A DNA stretch of 24,249 nt from Silene noctiflora (taxonomy: Eukaryota > Streptophyta > Magnoliopsida > Caryophyllales > Caryophyllaceae). The position numbers and the translations under genes are program-made. Each line of letters opens with the position of its first letter. The first letter of the stretch is position 1. The notes below the pieces were generated by a model. It made no database searches. It saw only the letters and a list, made by a program, of their open reading frames with translations, and had not been told where the DNA came from. Location: positions 21,924 through 46,172 of the forward strand of contig VHZZ01011877.1 in assembly GCA_009801015.1 (NCBI GenBank), written 5' to 3'. Positions 12,401 to 18,600 of this stretch are shown piece after piece.

Positions 12401-15400
12401 TACACCTTCTTTAAACACTAATTCTGGTAAGAAAATATCTGTACTGGAATCAGAAGATATTATACGGGCCAATCCACCTGCTATCGTAAGACCAAGAAGG
12501 CTTTGGACTGGGAAGCAGGTTCAACAATCTTTGCTAGCCATACTTATTTGTTAGCTAACGTTTTGCCGTAGTTTATATTGAGTATAATATTTGACCATCT
12601 AAAAATGTTTTTAATTACAGGTCATAACTGCTATTTTAAATCATGTAACTAGAGGCCGTTTGCCATTTTCTGTCAAAAAGCGTGCTAAAATTGCAAGGGA
12701 GTACTTTGGAAAGGATGAATCCAAAAAAAAGAATGCTGAAGGTCTTAAGAAGATTGATGAAGTTCGTAAAAAGAAAAAGAAGACTAAGAACATGGTGGAA
12801 CCCGTTCACAACATTGATGAGGATATTGTGCATGTTCACAAGAATGAGCTGGTCCAAGGAGTTATAGACAAGGAGCAATTTGGGAAGTATGGCTTGGTCC
12901 ACACTGTGCAGGAAATGTATGGGCCTAATGCTGCCGGAAACTTGCTTTCTGTTCTGAGTCGTGTTCTGACTGCTTATTTCCAGGCATGAATCTGCTCTGC
13001 TAGTTGCCTTATTTTCTCCTGTTAATCATTTGTTGTAAAAAAATGGATCTTTCAATTCATTTTTAGTTCTGATGTCGGATTAATAATTTTATTTTTTATG
13101 CTTTAGATGCATGGTTTTACTTGTGGAGTTGATGATCTTCTTCTAATACAAACATATGACGAGCAAAGAAAACAGTTGCTCCAAATTAGCGAGGACTGTG
13201 GAGAGGAAGTTCACCTGCAGTTCATTGGTCGTGAGAAACAGCACTTAGGTATATGGTGCCTTCTAATTTATTTTTTGACATTTTGGCCTTGGAACTTGGA
13301 AGCTTCATGGGAGTATGTAAATTTCATGCAATGGAAGTCATGGTCAAGTTCACACATATCATATCTTTTGCCCTTGTTGCCACTGCCCTTGTAGACATTG
13401 GGCTCTGTGAAAACTTCTTGTGCTGGAACAAGTTTCGTCATTATTTATGAACTTCTTTATACATTTCATGCGAGCAAATATGAGATCTAACTTCATGTTG
13501 ATTCAAGTTCAACTGATAAACTGGGAAGCTAGAATATTCAGGGATCTAGCTTTGTTGCTTCACTTCCCCTTCTTGTTATGCATATACTGTAGAAAAGAGA
13601 AATGAAATTTGTGAACTTTCATAGTTCCATCTCATTGAACATTTTAGCAAATTCAATTTGGTATCAGATGTACTTTTCTACAATGGGTGTTTTGACAAGA
13701 CCTAGGTGGGCTTGAGCCACAAACGGATCAAAGCAAAGGGTAAAGATAGGTGCTTCACTGCTCAATTATTTACTATTAAAGTAGTGAATAACCTACTTTT
13801 ACCATTTTCTTTTTGTCCTTCATGGTAGTTGACTGATTGTGGTCAAAAGTATGATTATTGTTCAATGATTTTTGAGAGAATTGAAAAAAATCAGTTCGAG
13901 GGTGATGAGGCACTTAAGCTGCTATCTCAGTCTTAGGAAAAGTAGGAGCTATTTCTAATGGCCCGTCAATCACATCTTTGTTATGCTGCGCTTTCTTGTG
14001 CATTTATGCAATGTTTACTTTTCCCTCAGTTTTGAACAATGTCAGACATATAACCTTTTATATTAGAGACGGGTCTGTGGAAGTGCTTGGAAGCAGGTTT
14101 ATATGGAGGGTCCATGAAAATATAGATGGAATCTGTGAGCTTAGTACTGTTTTCTTACAATATGGCCTTAGTTTATGCTTGTTTTGAAAGTCCATTTATT
14201 TTAAATGGCACGCCACATTTTAGCCGACTTGAAATCTTTTTTGAGTACATTATTTTTGGTGCTGTATTGTCGCATGACTTTTTCATTCTCTTAGAGTCCT
14301 CTGAGATGCAAATTGAAATCGAGAAAGCGATACGGCGCAATGGAGAATCTGCAGTAGCACTTCTTGATGGAATGATGAGAAGCAAACTTAATACCCTGAA
14401 CTCAGCAGTCACTAAGCTTTTCCCGGAGGGCTTAAACAAGCCATTTCGGAACAACTGCCTTTCATTGATGACACTCTCTGGAGCAAAAGGTGGCACAGTA
14501 AGTTGTTGCTATCTCCATGATCTTTTGGATGTTGTGTCTGTTTTGGGGATTTTATTTGGAGTTAATATGATTGAAATATGACGCTGATATGACGACTCAT
14601 TTTGATGAATATGAGAACATATTTTGGTGTTGTTTTTGAAAGTCGTCTATATCATTGGATTATATGACTTATATAGTGTTGTTTTTGTCAGTTCAACTTC
14701 CAACAAATCTCTCTCCTGCTGGGGCAGCAAGAGTTGGAAGGAAAGCGTGTCCCCCGAATGGTCTCTGGGAAGACATTGCCATGCTTTCCTGCATGGGACA
14801 GTTCTGCTCGAGCTGGAGGATTTATTAGTGACCGTTATCTTACTGGTCTACGACCCCAAGAGTTCTACTTCCACTGTATGGCTGGTCGTGAAGGGTAAAC
14901 CTACTTACGTCCATGTTGCTTTTATGATCTGTCTTCTTTCCAAAATTCACCCAAGAAGCCAAGAATGCTGAATGTTGAGCTCAAACCATGAACAGCGGTG
15001 GTTATGAGCTTTATATTCTGTACGTATTTCATCCTGTAAAGCCATAAAGGTCTAAGGAGCATTCTTTTATAAAGTAATTGCTCTAACACGACTGTTCTTG
15101 AGCAAAAACTCGAAGAATTCGAAAATCTTTGAAATTGCTTGGAGTTGGTCCACTATGAACTTAAACTCACCAATTGTGCCATTTCGTCCTTGTATTCATA
15201 ATGTTGTCTTCAAGCTACAAGTGATGGTCTAGCTGTGATTTCCGAGCACAAAGTATATTAGTAATATTAATATTTATAATGGCCTTTTTGCTTTCTAAAA
15301 TTCTTTTGATGGCTAAAGCCATTTTTTCTAGGTGCAAATTTTGAAAATTTTGAAGGATTTGCCAATCTGACTCATGCTGCTTTTGTTTATAGATTAGTGG

Positions 15401-15614
15401 ATACTGCTGTTAAGACCTCTCGTAGTGGATACTTGCAAAGATGCTTGATAAAGAACCTTGAGTGTCTCAAAGTTCATTATGATTACACTGTTCGTGATGC
15501 TGATGGATCTATCGTTCAGTTCCGCTATGGAGAAGATGGTGTTGACGTACATCAAAAAAACTATATGCAGGAGTTTGAAGCATTGGCATTGGTTAGATGT
15601 TGGACATATATCTA

Positions 15615-15673
<59 letters not shown>

Positions 15674-18600
15674 ATATATATATATATATTATTTTATTTA
15701 TTTATTTCAAGATCTAAACTATATTTTACGAAACATTTTTTTGTTTTTTTTTTCAGAATCAACTGCTAATTGTGAGTAATAATCCTCTTAGCCAAAGTGA
15801 TCATTCTTGTGTATCCAAGTTTATTGAAGAAGATAATGAAGTTCCAAATCAACTTACCACGAAAGCTGAAAAGTTTTCTAATGATCATGCTACGGATATA
15901 AATTGTGGACTAATGCACAGTAAGGATCGTTCAAACTTTCTTAAATTGGTGAGGAATAAATATTACACGAGTCTCGCCCAGCCTGGGGAGCCTGTTGGGG
16001 TTATTGCCGCTCAGTCAGTTGGCGAACCATCAACACAAATGACGTGAGTTATTATTCTGCTCTTCACGTTGGTCATATGTACAGAATCATTATTCATACT
16101 GATACTTGCAGACTGTAGACTTCCCTCGATATAGCAAATAATTTCTATCGTGCTCTCATTTTTTAAATTAATGGGTACTCAGTTGACATAGATTGTATGG
16201 GTATAGTCATTTTCACCCTAGTGTGTCCAAAGAGGTTACCGTTCAAGTGGGGTTTGGAGTCAATATGATTCAGTTTAGTGCATCACATTTCAAAAGTCAC
16301 GGAACAATAAATCTTTGGTCCCATCAGTATTGAATGCTTATGCTGAATATAAAGTCAAAAGCTCGACCTGTTTTATAAAGGGCATCTTGTTGTCATCTTC
16401 TCCTGAGCCTGAAAAATGTTGACAGATGTATATATAAGAAGCTGTGTTATTTCGACACTCCAATCTTGCAACATTATGCTCTTGACACTTTCTATTAGAT
16501 GTGTTTTTTCCCCCTTTAAATAGCTACATTCGATACTTGCAGCGGAGTCGGACTAACATAGATAAAAAGGAAAAAAAAAGTCTTGCAAGTTGCAGCATAA
16601 AACACTCTAAGCGCTCTGATTATCTTGTTTATGATTTATAGCTTAAACACATTCCATCATGCTGGTCGAGGGGAAATGAATGTGACACTGGGAATACCAC
16701 GTCTACAAGAAATATTGATGACTGCATCTATTGCTATCAAGACTCCGACGATGACATGCCCTCTGCTGAAGACCAAGGGAAAGTAAGTAGCAATCTTCCT
16801 TCTCTTCAAGTGTCAAATACTCAAATCATAATGCTACAGAGCATAAGCTGGAAAAAGTTGTCAAATGTTTCGAGAGATTAAGCTTGTGACCCCATAATTC
16901 TTGTAGGCGCGTAAAATGATTCGGTTTGACTATAAATTGAAGCTAGTGCTATTTATCCCTGTAGTGATTGGTTTTGGAAAATTGGCTATATTCTTCTACG
17001 ACCATGTTTGTCCTACCTAATGCTGTATGTATATGTTTTTTATCTTTATATTGAAGTCTGAAGCTAATATCACTGTTTACCTAGAATTTCCTTATGCCGT
17101 AGAATTCCTTGTTGAGTTTTGTACCATTGTTTTATGGTGACACTTATTGCCCCAGATTTTTTATTCTTATCTATTATTGAGTTAATTAATATATTTTTTG
17201 AAAGGGAGATTGCTTATTTCTGTGTGATTCACAGGGACTATGCGGAATGTCTTGCTGCTAAATTGAAAAGGATCACCGTAGCTGATGTGATAGAAAAATT
17301 GGATGTTAGTCTTGTGCCGTTCACTGTTGACAATAACAATATCTGCAGTATTTATAAGCTTCAAATAAAGCTGTACGAACCTGAACTTTATCCTTCTCAC
17401 ACTGATATAACGTTGGAGGACTGCCACTCTACCCTTGAGGACAATTTTGTGGAGGACTTGCAAAATGCAATGGAAAGTCATTTGCTTTTGCTTGAAAAAA
17501 TTAATGTCATCAGTTCTGTATCTGAGTCAAAGGGCTCAGATGAAACTGACAGGGATATCTCCGTAAGCAATCGACCAGATGGCGGCGATGATGACGATGA
17601 CGATGACGATGAAGGCAGTGGTGAAGGAGCTGAAGATTTAGGTTTAGATGCTCAGAAAGCAAACCTGCAAGCTACAGACGAGATGGATTATGAGGATAAC
17701 GAAGAAGAAGAAGAAGAGGAGGAAGAAGAAGAAGAAGAAGAAGAAGAAGAAGAAGAAGAAGAAGAAGAAGAAGAAGAAGAAAAAGAAAATAAGGCAAAGC
17801 AGGAAGCTACAGATGAGGTGGGCGATGAGGATGATGATGATGAAGTTGAAGAAATGTCTGTGGCTGAAGATGTAGGTGAGGTTGAACAAATTGAGCATGA
17901 AAATTTGAAAGAGGATACTAAGCAAGTTGTACAGAAAACCTTCTCTAGGTCTGGTTCGACGCGTCAAAATGTGAAACAAGCCTCTAAAAAGAAGAAATCG
18001 GAAAGAGTTAAAGTATGTCACCTTGAATCTGAAGGAGTATTTTTTGAAGTGCATTTTAAGTTGATCAATGAACCTCACATACTGTTGGCGCAGGTATGTT
18101 GGTATCAATTTTTTTTTGCTTGATTTTATAACTGTTTCAGGCTTGCTTATTAATCAGAATAGTCGTCTGAGTCTCTTTCATATTCCTATGGACTGTGCTT
18201 TTTCACTTAGTTACTCTACTAGGTATGTTTCAATTAATCTAGTAGAAGATTAACTGAAATTGCAGTCAGCTGAAATATGGTCGAATAGGGGTTTTGCCAA
18301 TTACAGTTCATTTAAACCATCCTAAATCATTTTGGCACTAACCTTTTGGTTTGATGCAAAAATACGAGGGAATGGGAGGGGAGGGGAGAGGAGGAAGGGG
18401 AATGGAACATGGAGCAATGTCATGTTCTTTCCAAATTGTTTCTATGTTGGAAGGATTTTAATTTTCTCTCCCATCCTTTTCCATCCAACACAATTTGCTA
18501 CTTTACCTCTAAATTGCTCCGTTCGAATAGTGTAAAAACTACGCTCTTCTAGTTGTTAGTTGTTGGCTGCTTGGACTGAGTAACTTTGAAGTGAGCTTTT

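Noticed and set aside
17119..17234. N-terminal 38 residues of the long frame containing exon 19
   Set aside because: Intron 18 read-through; exon 18 joins at 17235 (AA|G GAC) and restores the conserved KDYAE...ITVADVI sequence.
17644..18108. Minus-strand 154-residue frame with a long Phe run
   Set aside because: Antisense shadow of the poly-Glu coding repeat of NRPA1 exon 19.
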